This document shows, in pieces, positions 23,650 through 36,005 of a stretch of DNA of 64,000 bases. Where the stretch lies: contig JAPTHN010000011.1 in the NCBI GenBank assembly GCA_026936325.1, positions 32,584,629 through 32,648,628 of the forward strand, written 5' to 3'. The notes below the pieces were generated by a model that was not told where the DNA came from, did not search any database, and saw only the letters and a list, made by a program, of their open reading frames with translations. A program made the position numbers and the translations under genes. How positions within the stretch are numbered: position 1 is the first letter of the stretch; each line of letters begins with the position of its first letter. This DNA is from Platynereis dumerilii (lineage: Eukaryota > Annelida > Polychaeta > Phyllodocida > Nereididae).

Positions 23650-24389
23650 AAAGCAAATAGATTAGTGTCAAATTCGATGTTGATTGGGTCAAATGTGAAT
23701 AATGCTATTGTAGATAATTTTGAAATTTTTCTTGATGGTACAAATTTGTCAAACTTGGATGCCACCAAATATCTTGGTGTTTACATTGACCAGAAACTTA
23801 AATTTGATACTCATGTAAATGAATTGATCAAGACTCTAGCAAAGAAACTCGCATGGTTGGCCAGACTTAGAGATTATGTTCCATTTAAAAATATCCTTAA
23901 ATTAACTTACTCAACATATGTTATGCCAATTTTTGATTATTGTTGTCCTGTATGAGGATGTACTAAGAAGAATGTTGACTTAATTCAGAGAATGCAAAAT
24001 AAAGCAGCTCGTATTATTTGTGGTGATTTTGATATATTGTAGATACTAGAGGTATGGATCTTGTAAAAGCCCTAGGTTGGCAGTCTATTAATGAATGTAT
24101 AAATTATTTCTTGAATTTGATTTATAATTGTATCCATGGCAATGCTCCTGCAAACTTATGTAATTCAATTGTTATGGCTTGTGAGGCCAATGATCGCAAT
24201 ACGTGTATCAATGATACTTTGAAAGTCGATGTTCCTTCCTGTGAAAGTGATATATTTAAGAAATCGTTTAGTTATAGAGCTGCTGTAACATGGAATGCTC
24301 TTCCAGACGCACTTCATAATAGTAATTCTGTTGAATCATTTAAATATAATTTAAAGAAACATATAAGGGCCAACACTGCTTGTTTTTAA
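23650..24389 (+). pseudogene. LINE reverse transcriptase C-terminal remnant
   Basis: The frame begins KANRLV, passes YLGVYIDQKLKFDTHV and YVMPIFDYCCPV, then hits a TGA where the family has W (23953-23955). It continues GCTKKNVDLIQRMQNKAARI, shifts frame near 24045, and resumes from 24054 through VTWNALPDALH to a stop at 24389. These are thumb and C-terminal motifs of Jockey/CR1-superfamily reverse transcriptases. The catalytic palm is missing. It is non-functional. Confidence 0.85.
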
Positions 24390-24474
24390 ATTATTTTACC
24401 ATCATCAGCTGTTGATTGCTTTGTTTTTATTGTACAGTGATTTTATTGTACTTCACTTGTTAATTTTACCTGTA

Positions 24475-25406
24475 CCGTAATATGGGGTGAATCGGGACAG
24501 TTTTGGCCGTTTTTCTGTTATAGAATGGCAACAAATCAACCCAGAAATCAAAATATGGTGTCAAATTGTGTCCGAGCACAAGGTCTAAATATCCCCAAGA
24601 GCATAAAATGATATCTTAAATTTTCAATGGCCTAGGCCCATTAAACCACTGTCCCAATTCACCCCTTACTTTGGGGTGAATCGGGACAGTCCCTTATTTT
24701 CACAATCTATATTTCTAAGCTTTTTGAAGTGATTACTACTTGTGAGTAGATATTAGAAAACTATGTTCAACATGCCAAAAATGTATTTTCAGGAAAATCT
24801 GAAACCATTTCATTGATAATATGTAAATATTAAAAAAATTAATAAATAGCAGAAAACTATCAAAAACTGTAGTTTTTTGCTAATTTTGCTAGTGATTGAT
24901 AATACTGGACTAAATCCACTATTATTAATACTAAATTCAATAATATTCATTAAAAATCCATGCTAGTACATTCAAATGAAAATTAGTAGGGTTATTTTTG
25001 TTGATTCAGAAACTTTGTCATTGCCCTGGATCTGAACCCATGACCAGACATACATAATCTCATATCTGGTCTGCTATTCTGGTTCCTCAACTGGCTAAAA
25101 CTAGGTTTTAAAATATTCCTGTAAGATTGGTGGCTCTTGTATTTATACTTTTTGCAGTGCATGCAAAGTTTTGACTTGCTTCCGATAATCCACTTTCCGC
25201 AGTACTAAGTTTAACGTACTGCAGCTCCTCACTGCCTGCAGTTAGAAATATAAAACTACACCGAAGTATGCTCTGGTATGTCTACTATAAATGTGCCAAA
25301 AATCAATTTCCTGAGTTAAGGGGAAGTTGGTGTTTTTTGAAGAAATAGAATGCTTCCCTGTTCTGTCCCGATTCACCCCAGTGTCCCTATTCACCCCATA
25401 TTACGG
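24475..25406. mobile_element. TA-flanked 932-bp element, copy A
   Basis: It is inserted in the 3' UTR of the LINE. The ends are CCGTAATATGGGGTGAAT and its reverse complement, flanked by TA (24473-24474 and 25407-25408). The motif GGGGTGAATCGGGACAG occurs at 24484, inverted with one change at 24649, direct at 24673, and inverted at 25363 and 25382. The internal pair forms a short hairpin. It has no coding capacity. A truncated relative lies at 58684-59500. Confidence 0.88.
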
Positions 25407-25502
25407 TATCTGTTGGGCCACATGAAAAAAAGAAATTTCTGATTGTGTCACCCAACTAAAATATATTCATAAATAAATAAATAAATAAATAATTAATTAA
25501 TT

Positions 25503-28127
25503 AAAACGGATCTCAATGAATTATCACTAAATTTCTTCTCTTTTTATATATATATAATCGTGATTTGATGCTTTGGTCTGATATTTTATTTTTGAGCATG
25601 CTCAAGCCATTGTTTCCTGGCATTGCCCTAAAAATATGCTTCATTGCAAAGAGGACATATTGTTTTTGAAATATGATCTAAACATATAAAATATAAAACA
25701 TAAATGTGGGCTTGAGGAAAGGCGTGGCAAGTGTTACAAATGACAATTAAGATTTTCCTGTCATTTGACAACTCTCCTGGCAATTTTGAGAAAGTAACAA
25801 TCTGACTATCATCGGTAAGTATACAAGTGACACAATTAAGGAATTTCATTTTATATTTTTCTCGTTTTTCTGTGCTGAGCTAATAGCAGGGCTTCAGATT
25901 CATGTAGTAAGTGAACCTACTTCGACTCGCGACTCCTTCACTTCAGTAAAGCCTTCAGTGAATAAGTCAAACACACCCCCAAAGCTGGCCAATGAACAGG
26001 CCTTCACACACGTTATGCAAATGAGGCCGATTTTGCTGTTTTGCACACTTCCGTAAGGGCTACAGATGTCATTCTTACAATCTTACAGCAGTAGATAAAT
26101 CTCTCTGAGAGCTTTGACATGATAGGCCATACCTCCTTACACCTCCTCACACCTCCTTGCACCTGATTCTGGTTTGTTTTGATTTACTTCCTCTGCTCTT
26201 TGCCAGGTCAGGTTCTGGGATCTCAACACTTTGTAATGAACCAGACAATTTGTTATCTTTTTTCTCTTGTAATTTTATGTGTAATATTATATATGTCTGT
26301 AAATATTTGAAGTGGACAGAAATCCTGGGCGCTGATTGGCTGAGACGCTCTGATGCAAAATCTTATGATAATATGCGACGATGTATCGGATGTAATGATT
26401 CGTCCAGGGTAGATTCTCTGGGTGGACTCCTTTGGCTTCCTGAAAAGCGACTCGGACTCTGACTCGAACTCCCAAGGTCTCCTGAATTACGACTCCGACT
26501 CCCGCATCTGATTCTGCTTATCGGTATGGTTGACAGGGGAGAAAAACAAATTCTATGTGGTTTCGATGGGATTATGTACATGTATAGGACTTTGGTGTAA
26601 AGCTTTAATAGTCAGTATCTTTGAAGAAGATACCTACACACTACATGCGCAATTGTCAAATAATACCAGATAAATAGGTTACTATAGGTCACACAAAAAA
26701 CACATATAAGCACCCTAAAAACATAAATTTGTGTACCTTGTGAGCTCATGAAAAACAGAGATATGCTGGAGTTTTTCGTGTTTGAGAATGATAATTATAA
26801 TCCATTGACGAAATAACTCAAAGCCAAATTTTTCTTCTAGTATCTTGAGTAAAATCCATTTTTGTGCAGAATTCAAGCAGTATTAATATTTTGTTTGTAA
26901 CCATATGGCATTGACAACAAGTTTTCAAAAGTTTATCCTCTCCTTTTTATGCTGACTCTGCCTCTGATTTTGGTCACTTTGGTTTGAAATTCCTTACTGA
27001 CCCAAACATCACCGATTCACCATAGGTAGTGAAATCTTTTCTATCGATAGACTCATAGTATTCCCTCAAGTAACTCCTTGGGATGGCTGGATGACAGGCA
27101 AGCTGGCTGACTTGACGATAATTTTTCCTGATGTCTCCAGAGTTAACAGATGGCCGCTTGAGGATCTGACAATGCTGTTACCCTGTGGTGGCATATCGAG
27201 GAATACATTTGGGGCTGCTCACAAATTACGTAAGCCCCTGTCGTAATTAACTCAGTTGTCCATTTAAAAAAATACATTTATATCATAATAGCTGTAACTA
27301 CTTTGATAGTTTTGTTACATCTTTTAAAAATTCTCACTTGATACATTGCTTTTCCCTATAATAAAAATGTATGACCCCTGTCTTTTATTGAAAATTGACT
27401 TCAAATGCCATGTGCCAGTGCAGTTCAGAACACATACCAATTACAGCAAACATGTTATCTTGACTCACTCTATCCCCCCCCCCTGCTACACCAGGAAGAA
27501 ATTCTTGCAGTAAATCAAAAGGCTATCTTGTAATATTTTGTGAACAGGATAATCTGAGGTATGCCTACTTGTCCGACCTTGTTGGTTCATCCAATAAAGT
27601 GAACTTGGCTGTGTCACACTGTGGAACTTTTAATAAATGACAGAACGGAAGAAGTCAAAACATTCCCAAAGGCTGATGACATAATGGAATGATAAATTTT
27701 TCATTTAATTCGAAGGAATGGCAAAGGCAACAAATGAGAAAAGAGCAGAAAGCTGGCGTGTATCAATGATTCAAAAAGGAAATCAGAGCCACATTTAATT
27801 TTCTCTTCATCATCCACCGCAGTTGCGCTGATACTCTCCAAAATAAACAAATTTCTTCTTGTTCCTTTTCTTTATATTCTCCTCAGTTTGTTAATATGAT
27901 TTGAGTAATGTGATACAGGATTTCTTGACAGAAACATAGGGAACACGATTTGATAGGCTCTCAAGTCATTATGTACACCATATGAAGCAAACTGTGAAGG
28001 ATTTTGAAATGGATTCGTGCAGAAGGTCTAAATGACAGTGAACTAGCACAAGCCTTACTGAGCTGGTCATATTCTACTATGTCAGAAGCCACATGAAATT
28101 TAGACAATTGGGTAGGGTGTTAATGAT
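25503..28127 (+). repeat. Tandem unit 3
   Basis: It starts in the CGGATCTCAATG landmark and follows the unit order to GACAATTGGGTAGGG. About 600 bases near 25985-26580 (carrying repeated GACTC/CGACTC words) are absent from other units and look like an insertion; I could not define its ends. The block at 27220-27245 between landmarks is compressed relative to other units. Confidence 0.8.
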
Positions 28128-29447
28128 AAAATAAAAGTGACATTTTTCTTCTCGCATCACGTGTATCTTGAGCAAAGTCCATGTGTGTGCAGAATTCAGG
28201 CTGCATGAATAATTTTTCTGTAACTGTATGAATTTCATAACAGATTTTCAATAGTTTTTTTATTTTCTTTATCTTCTTAGAATGAAAACCAAAATTAATT
28301 CTTACTGATACTTTCATCTTTATATTAGTTTTTATGCTCACTTTGCTTATTTTGGTCATTTATGTTCTGAAAGACCTTACAGAACTTCTTGCAGCCTGCA
28401 TTGACATTTGATTATTGGCAATTACCCCAACATCACAGTTGGTGTTGAAATTGTTTCTATCTATACACTCATAGTATTCCCTTGAGTAACTCCTTGAGAT
28501 GGCTGGATGACAGGCAAGCGGGCTGACTTAACAATGATTGTTCCTGGTGTCTCCAGAGTTTACAGATTACCCCATGAGGATTTGCCAAAGATGTCATGAC
28601 GTGAACGACACCAGGAAGACATTTTTGCATTAAATTAAAAGGCTATTTTGTAATTATTTGTGCACAGGATAAAAGCTGAGATATGTCTACTTGTCGGACC
28701 TTGTTGGTTCATCCTCATAGTAAACTTGGTTTTCACATACTGTGGAAGTTTAATAAAGGAAGAAGTCAAAATATTCACCGAGAATGATAAGAAAACAGAT
28801 TTGATATATGTGTCATTTAATTCAAAGGAATGGCGAAAGGCAACAAATGAGAAAAGAGCAGGAAGCTGGCATGTATCAATGATTCAAAAAGGAAACTTGA
28901 GCCACATTTCATTTTCTCCTCATCATCCACCGCAGTAGCACTGATACTCTCCAAATAAACAAATCTCTTCTTGTTCATGTTCTTTTACTCTCCTTGGTTT
29001 GTTAATGTGATTTGAGTGATGTGATGCAGGATGTCTTGGCAGAAACACTGGGAACACAATTTGATAGGCTTCAAGTCATTATTTACACCTTGTAAAACAA
29101 AATGTGAAGGAATTTAAAATTGATTTGTGCAGAAGGTCTGAAGGACAGTGAATCAGCGCAAGCTTTACTGAGCTGGCCGTATTCTTCTTCTACTATGTCA
29201 GTAGCCACATGGGGAATTTAGACAATTGGGTGGGGGGGGGGGTTCTTTTTTTATAATTAATAATTCCTTGCTCAGTTTTGTTAATGTGTAAATTATTTCA
29301 AGGCAGTCTTGAAATAAATAATTTCTGGTGTGGGTATTTTGTCACTAGGTGTTGTTAAATTCAAATTAATCAAACAGCATTATTCAAATAAAAACCCCAA
29401 TAGATATTATTTATTTCAAGACTGCCAGATCGAATTTTAAGTCCAAA
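28128..29447 (+). repeat. Tandem unit 4, internally deleted
   Basis: It starts mid-unit at ACATTTTTCTTCTCGCATCA and runs through the TATCTATA...ACTCATAG block. It then jumps at about 28605 from the GATTTGCCAAAGATGTC region straight to CACCAGGAAGAC, skipping roughly 1 kb of unit. It ends with the G run and hairpin (29302-29426). Confidence 0.75.
29302..29426. repeat. Unit-borne hairpin element, second copy
   Basis: GGCAGTCTTGAAATAAATAA pairs with TTATTTATTTCAAGACTGCC across a loop of about 85 bases. It is the best preserved of the three copies. Confidence 0.75.
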
Positions 29448-29857
29448 GAAAGCTGTTCCAAAGTAAATTCAATGATTCAGATCACTTCAAAATGATGATT
29501 AAGCCATGTAACTTCCTGTAAGACCCATCAACACACATTTAATTACTGCTCATGAAATCTACATTTAACAGCAATTGAATTAGCAATTGTTTCATTATGA
29601 ACAAAACATATTACCACAAAGAAGATAGCTAACGAAAACGGATCTGAATGCATCATCAAATTTCTTTCTTTTTTTATATTAATCGTGATTTGATGTTTTG
29701 TTTTGAAATTTTATTTTTGAGTGTGCCATTGTTTCTGGGGATTGCCCTAAAAATGTGCTTAATTGCAAATAAGACATAAATATTGTTTTGAAAATTTGAT
29801 GTACAAATATGAAATATTATTATAAAACATTCAAATCACGCCAATCTGAAGTGTGAA

Positions 29858-30050
29858 CTTGTGTAACAGTATATAGGTGTGTATGTATTGCTTTGTATGT
29901 CGAGGGGGGGTACTAAAAATATGCGTGAAACCTTAGGGTGGGGTACTAAAAATCGGCATGAAACTTAAAGGGAGGTATCAATTTTTCACAGGAAGTTCCA
30001 GCAAAGCTCCCATCCCCCCCCACAGTCATAAATTCTGAACGGTCCCTAAG
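29858..30050 (+). mobile_element. G-run element fragment
   Basis: It contains TGTATGTCGAGGGGGGG, then two GGGGTACTAAAAAT phrases, GAAACTTAAAGGGAGGTATC and CAGTCATAAATTCTGAAC. The same phrases appear on the opposite strand at 35650-36005, which is longer. It is probably a dispersed repeat; its ends and family are unclear. Confidence 0.5.
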
Positions 30051-32131
30051 TATTAAATATAGAATAAATTGGTTTTCTATATTTACTTCTTTCTTGTATG
30101 CAGAGCAAACAAACTTTGCTCATAGCAATAAATTGGTTTTGTCAACATATTTTGTTTATTGTAATTTCACAGAAACATTTCTTGTACACAACCCTTGCAT
30201 GCGCAAGTTAATTTCAGTCCAATTTAGAGCTTGTGTCATTGATTATATCAAAGGTTAGTCAGTCTCTTTGAAGAAGTTGCCTTTACGCATCATGTGTCTT
30301 GAACAAAATCCACGTGTGTATAATGAAGTTGTATGAATTTGATAACAAGTTTCCAAAATGTATTTTAATATTTTCAGAATGAATACCAAAATAATTCTTA
30401 CATTTATTTTTAGTTTTTATGCTGCCTCTGCTTATTTTGTTCACTTAAGTTTTGAAGACCTTACTGACTTCTTGCAGCCCACATTAACATTTGTTTGTTG
30501 GCAATTACCTCAACATCACAGTGGGTGGCGAAATCTTTTCTATCTATAGACTCATGGTATTCCCTCGAGTAACTCCTTGGGATGGCTGGATGACAAGCAA
30601 GCTGCTGACTTGACAATGATCGTTCCTGATGTCTCCAGAGTTTACAGATGGCCATATGAGAATCAGACAAAGCTGTCACACTGCCTCATGATAGCATTAT
30701 CTGAGAAATATATTTGACAATTATTGAATTGAGCTAGAAACACTTCACTGTTTGTGATTTTAATTCATATGTCGATGCTATTACCCATCTACTTAACAAT
30801 GATTTGTTATACATTTTTTCCCATGGAAAGAAATATCAGTTAAATATGTACACGACAAAACTTGTATAATTATTTTCAAGATCTGGCAAATTGAGCGCTT
30901 GAATTTCATAGACTCGCCGTCCAGAATTTCCAGCATGAAGTCCGACTTGTCCTGATATGGTTGGAGTTTGGTGTGACCAATGACTTCTATTTCAATATGA
31001 ATTATCATTGGTATGCAAGGTCCCTAATGTGTCAATCAGTCAGCTATGTAATTTTAGCAGTCCCATTCACCAATTACCAATCTCATGGAAATGCCAATTC
31101 GAACTGTCAGTGGCGCCTGACTCACCAGAAAAAGCTTCTAGAATATTTCATACTTGTCACAAGAGATGGAGTTGCATGAATGTCATTGTAACTGTCTGTA
31201 ACTACTTTGAAAATTTACATAATTTAGTAATCGTTTTTGAAATTTCATACATTTCTTGCCCTATAATCTGCAAGTAGACATACGTGTACATGTCTGTGCT
31301 TTTCATCAAAAATTGACTTTGTTTCAGGACGGCCATGTGCAAGTCTTGCCTGGAACCTACCAATTACAGCAGACATGTTATCTTGAAGACTCACTTTATA
31401 TAACATCATTTTTATGTAGCTGCACCAGGAGTCATTTTGTCAGTAAATTAACAGGCATGTTGTAATAATTTGTGAACCAGATACATTAACTGCTTAGATA
31501 GGCCTACTTGTCTGACCTTGTTGGTTCATCCATATTGTACACTTTGTTGTTTAACAGTGTGAAACTTTTGATAAATGACAGAAATGAAGATGACAAAACA
31601 TCTGCTAAAAATCAAAAGATAATGGAATGATAAATGTGTCATTTAATTTGAAGGAATGACGCAAGGCAACAATGAGAAAAGAGCAGGAAGCTGGTGTGTA
31701 TCAATGATTCAAAAACGAAACCTGAGCCGCATTTAATTTTCTCTTCATTATCCACTGGAGTTGCGTTGATACTCTCCGACTAAACAAATCTCTTCTTTTT
31801 CATGTTCTTTTACTCTCCCTAGTTTGTTAATGTGATTTGAGTAATGTGATACAGGATGACTTGACAAAAACACCTGGAACACAATTTAATAGTCTCTCAA
31901 GTCATTATGTACACCATATGAAACAAAACGTGAAGGATTTTGAAATTGAATAGTGTAGAAGGTCTGAAGGACAGTGAACCAGCACAAGTGCTACTGAGTG
32001 GGTCATACTCTTCTTCTACTATGTCAGGAGCCACATGGAATTTAGGCATTTGGGAGGGGGGCGTAGGAATTTTTCTGTAATAATGAATAATTCCTTGCTC
32101 ACTTTTGGTAAAATGATTTTATTTCTTTCAA

Positions 32132-32258
32132 GCCAGTCTAGACATAAACAGTTTCTAGTGAGTGTATTTCTTCACTAGGTGTTGTTTCATTTATATAAAT
32201 CAAACAACATCATCAAAATAAAAAAACCCTGCCAGATATTATTTAATTCAAGACTGCC
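32132..32258. repeat. Unit-borne hairpin element, third copy
   Basis: It has the same AGTCT...AAATAA / TTATTTAATTCAAGACTG arrangement as at 21381 and 29302, more diverged. Confidence 0.55.
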
Positions 32259-32504
32259 CTAAAAATTATTTTTTAAATCCAAAAATTGAACGCAATCTTT
32301 TTTTAAATTCAAAGCCCCTCTGCCTCTTGGAGATATAACTAGTGTCCCCTTAGAAAAGGGCCAACATTTGAAAACTATTCATAAGTAAATGTATGACTTG
32401 TTCTCAAAATCACAAGCTTGGAGTGGAAAAACTTTTAAAATTATATTGTGGGAATCTGCTTGTAAAGTATCATTTTAAAAGCAATGAATTGTAAATATGA
32501 TTGT

Positions 32505-35500
32505 AACTTCAGCTCTCAACCCACATTTAATTACTGGTCATGAAATCTTCATGAAATATCTATTGAATTAGCAATTGTTTCATAACATTACATATTCCTA
32601 AAACAAGATAGCTAATTAAAATGCATCTCAATGCCTCATCATCAAATTTAATTTTGTTATTCTATGATCGTGATTTGATGTTTTGTTTCAAAATTTTATT
32701 TTTGAGCATGCTCAAGCCATTGTCTCTTGGCATTACCCTAAAAATATGGTTAACCGCTAAGACATATTGTTTTGGAAATATGATATATACACATATGAAA
32801 TATAAAACAAATATGTGTGAGTGGGAAGGTGGGGCTAGTGTAACATTTGACAATTAAGATTTTTCTGTCATTTTACAACCCTCCTGGCAATTTTGAGAAA
32901 TTAACAATCCGCCTCTTTTCAGAACGTATACAAGTGATAAAATCAAGGAACTTTGTTTTACATTGTTCTCATTTTCGTATGCAGAGCAAACAAACTTTGC
33001 TAATAGCAAGGCATCAGAGTCTGGTAGTTAGTGAACCGACTGCCGACTCCGACTCCCTAACTAAAAGCTTAGTCAGCATCTTTGAAAAAGCATCCACAAA
33101 GGTTATGCTTTTGTTTCTTGTGAGCTTGAAAACTGAGTTATGCTGAGGTTTGCAGTGAGATGATTATAATCCATTGATAACTTAAAACCGACATTTTCTT
33201 CTTGCATCACATGTATCTTGAGTAAAATCAATTGTTGCACAGAATTCAAGTTGAAAGAATATTTTGTCTGCAATTGTATGAAATTGAAAACAAGTTTTCA
33301 AAGTTTAATATTCTTACAATATCAAATTCTAATATAGATCGTTGATCGTTTTACTCTCATTTATCTTTTCATTTTTATGCTCACTCTGCTTATTTTGGTA
33401 ACTGAGGTTTTAAAAGACCTTACTGAACTTCTTGCACCCTACATTGACATTTGATTGTGCCAATTTCCCGAACATCACATTGGGTTGTGAAATCTTTTCT
33501 ATCTATAGACTCATAGCATTCCCTGGATGGCTGGATGACGGGCAAGCTGGCTGACTCAACAGTAGTTGAGGCTGATCAGTTTTTGTTTCTTTTGTTGTTT
33601 TTTTGTTTTTGTCTTTCGATCAATGTGAATTACTAGTGTAAAAAATAAAAAATAAGAGAAAGAAAAAAGATATAACTTATGTATTGGAGGCTTGATTTAA
33701 TTTTAGTTTAACATTACATGTTTGATATAATTGATATTTTTTATACATTAATAACTAGTAGCCTATAGACATACCCCGTGTGGTGCCCACCTTGATGACT
33801 GCAGGAACTAAAGGTAATTATATAGTACAATCAGTTTTTTTGTTTTCTGGTGGCCCCTTGGCAGCGACATTGAATGTCATAAAGGGGCACCAGCTTTGAG
33901 CGTAATTTATTTATTTATTATATATATATATTTCAAAAATCCATAATTGTAATGTAATGCCTCAAAGAAAATAAATGAATCTGAATCTGAATCTGAATCT
34001 AGTTGTTCCTGGTGTATCCAAATTTTTACCGATGGCTGCATGAGGAACTGACAAAGCTGTCAGCTCGGACTGCCTCATAGTGGCAGTATCTGAGAAATAC
34101 ATTGGACAATTGTTGAATTGTGCTAGAAATACTTCACTGTTTGTTATTTTAAAGACAGTTCATGTGTCAATGATATTACCTATCTACTCAACAATATTTT
34201 TAATATATTTTTTCTCATCAATATTATTGATTAAATATGTAAAGGAAAAAAGTGCATATTTTCTTGAACTGGCCATGTGAGAGCTTAATGTTCTTGTAGA
34301 CTTGCCATCCACAATTCAAGTATGAAGTCTGACTTGTCCAGATATGGTAGGACATTGGCATGGCCATTGACCTCTATTTCAATCTGAATTTCATTAGTGT
34401 GCAAAGTCCCTGACTTGTCAGTCAACAACGTAATTTTATTCTTCCCATTCACCAATGACCACTCGCAAGGAAATGCCAATTCGAACTGGCGCCTGCCACA
34501 ATTGTGATAAGCTCGAAAAAAGCTTCTTGAATATTTCATACTTGACACAAGAGATTGCTGGAGATGAATAAATGTCATTGTAACTAGGTAGGTTGGTAGA
34601 TTTATTTTCAAGTATCAGGTATTTCATACTTCCAGAAAATAACAGGGGTTGGTTAGCCCCTGTCGTAATTAACTCAGTTATCAATTTAGAAATATATATT
34701 TATCTCATAATATCTATCTGTAACTACCTTGATATTTACATAAAATTTAATTTTATTATAACTTTTAAAAATTCTCACTTGATACATTGTTTTTCCCTAT
34801 AATCAACATGTATGACCTCTGTCTTCGATTGAAAATTAACTTTAACTGCCATGTGCAAGTGTTGTTCAGAACCTTCCAATTACAGCAGACATGTTACCTT
34901 GACAACTCACTTTATGTGCAGAACATCTTTTTTTATCTTTAGAAGGAAGTCATTACGGCAGTACATTAATCGGCTATGTTGTAATTATTGGTGAACAGGA
35001 TAAAAGCTGAGATATGCCTACTTATCTGACCTTGTTGATTCATCCATAAAATTGAATGGGCTGTGTCACACTGTGGAACTTTTAATAAATGACAGAAAGG
35101 AAGAAGTCAAAACATTCCCCAAGGCTCATAACATAATGGAATGATAAATTTGTCATTTAATTCGAAGGAATGGCAAAAGGCAACAAATGAGAAAAGAGCA
35201 GAAAGCTGGCATGTATCAATGATTCAAAAAGGAAACCAGAGCCACATTTAATTTTTTCTTCATCATCACTGCAGTTGCACCGATACTCTCCAAAATAAAA
35301 CAAATTTCTACTTGTTCCTTTTCTTTATATTCTCCTCACTTTGTTAATTTGATTTGAGTAATGTGATACAGGATGTCTTGACAGAAACATAGGGAACACG
35401 ATTTGAGAGGCTCTCAAGTCATTATGTACACCATATGAAGCCAAATGTGAAGGATTTTGAAATTGATTCCTGCAGAAGGTCTGAAGGACAGTGAACCTGT

Positions 35501-35560
35501 GTAAGCTTTATTGAGCTGGTTGTGTTCTTCAAAATTGATATACTAAATAGGCTCCTAAAT
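32505..35560 (+). repeat. Tandem unit 6, last plus-strand unit
   Basis: It enters at CTCAACCCACATTTAATTAC and follows the landmark order to GAAGGTCTGAAGGACAGTG (35475). It is split by the LINE tail at 33569-34000. From about 33500 onward it is also the left arm of the inverted duplication. Confidence 0.8.
33569..34000 (+). mobile_element. LINE 3' end or SINE with TGAATC tail
   Basis: This 432-bp insertion is flanked by AGTTG (33564-33568 and 34001-34005). It ends in an ATCTGA tandem tail (about 33975-34000), which is typical of CR1/Jockey-like 3' ends. A TTATT/TATA microsatellite lies at about 33902-33932. The paired arm near 51600 has the uninterrupted site (ACTATCGTTGAGTC on the plus strand), so the insertion postdates the inverted duplication. 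No reverse-transcriptase frame is included. Confidence 0.8.
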
Positions 35561-35649
35561 GTTTTGCGCCATTAAGACAACAAGTTCAGCAGCCCAATAG
35601 GAGACAATGATCATAGTGTGCTCAAAAAGGAAATTGAATCCGGAAACAT

Positions 35650-36005
35650 CAAGTCAAAAATTGATACCCCCCCTTGAGTTTCATGCGGATTTTTAGTACC
35701 CCACCCTTAGGTTTCACGTGTATTTTTAGTACCCCCCTCCTCGACATACAAAACAATACACACATATATACTGTTATACACGGCTACGCATACAGATTCG
35801 CGTCATTTTGCGGACTTTTGCGCGTATAAAAGTCCAAATAAAATGAGTTTATGCGTGTTTTTAAAAAAATTTTCTTTGTAAAAATTTCTTACCCCCCCTT
35901 GGAAGTGTTGTCAAAAATTAATACCCCCCCTTGAAACACGTGTGAAAAGTTAGTACCCCCTCAGCCAAAACTCCCACCCCCCCCCAGTCATAAATTCTGA
36001 ACAGT
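35650..36005 (-). mobile_element. G-run element, longer inverted copy
   Basis: On the minus strand it carries GGGGTACTAAAAAT, TATGTCGAGGAGGGGG and TTCAGAATTTATGACTGG, as at 29858-30050. The paired arm (about 49925-50000) has different sequence between AACATCAAGTCA and GTTAGCTTGG, so this is an insertion or replacement specific to the left arm. Confidence 0.55.

Larger units (their letters stand above)
23542..25502 (+). mobile_element. Truncated Jockey/CR1-type LINE with rearranged 5' end
   Basis: The 3' portion of a non-LTR retrotransposon, interrupted by the TA-flanked element at 24475-25406. From 5' to 3' there is a 43-bp extra copy of an internal LINE segment (23542-23584), an inverted piece (23585-23649), the direct-strand end of the reverse-transcriptase frame (from 23650), a 3' UTR, and an AAAT tail (about 25468-25494). 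On the minus strand the inverted piece translates WYKANRLVLNVSK, the thumb-proximal motif that should precede YLGVYID. This is a twin-priming-like 5' inversion. Confidence 0.85.
29448..32504 (+). repeat. Tandem unit 5, most complete
   Basis: At 3.06 kb this is the fullest unit, with nearly all landmarks in order. It contains an insertion at about 29858-30050. The open-frame block lies at 30521-30710 and the hairpin at 32132-32258. Confidence 0.8.
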
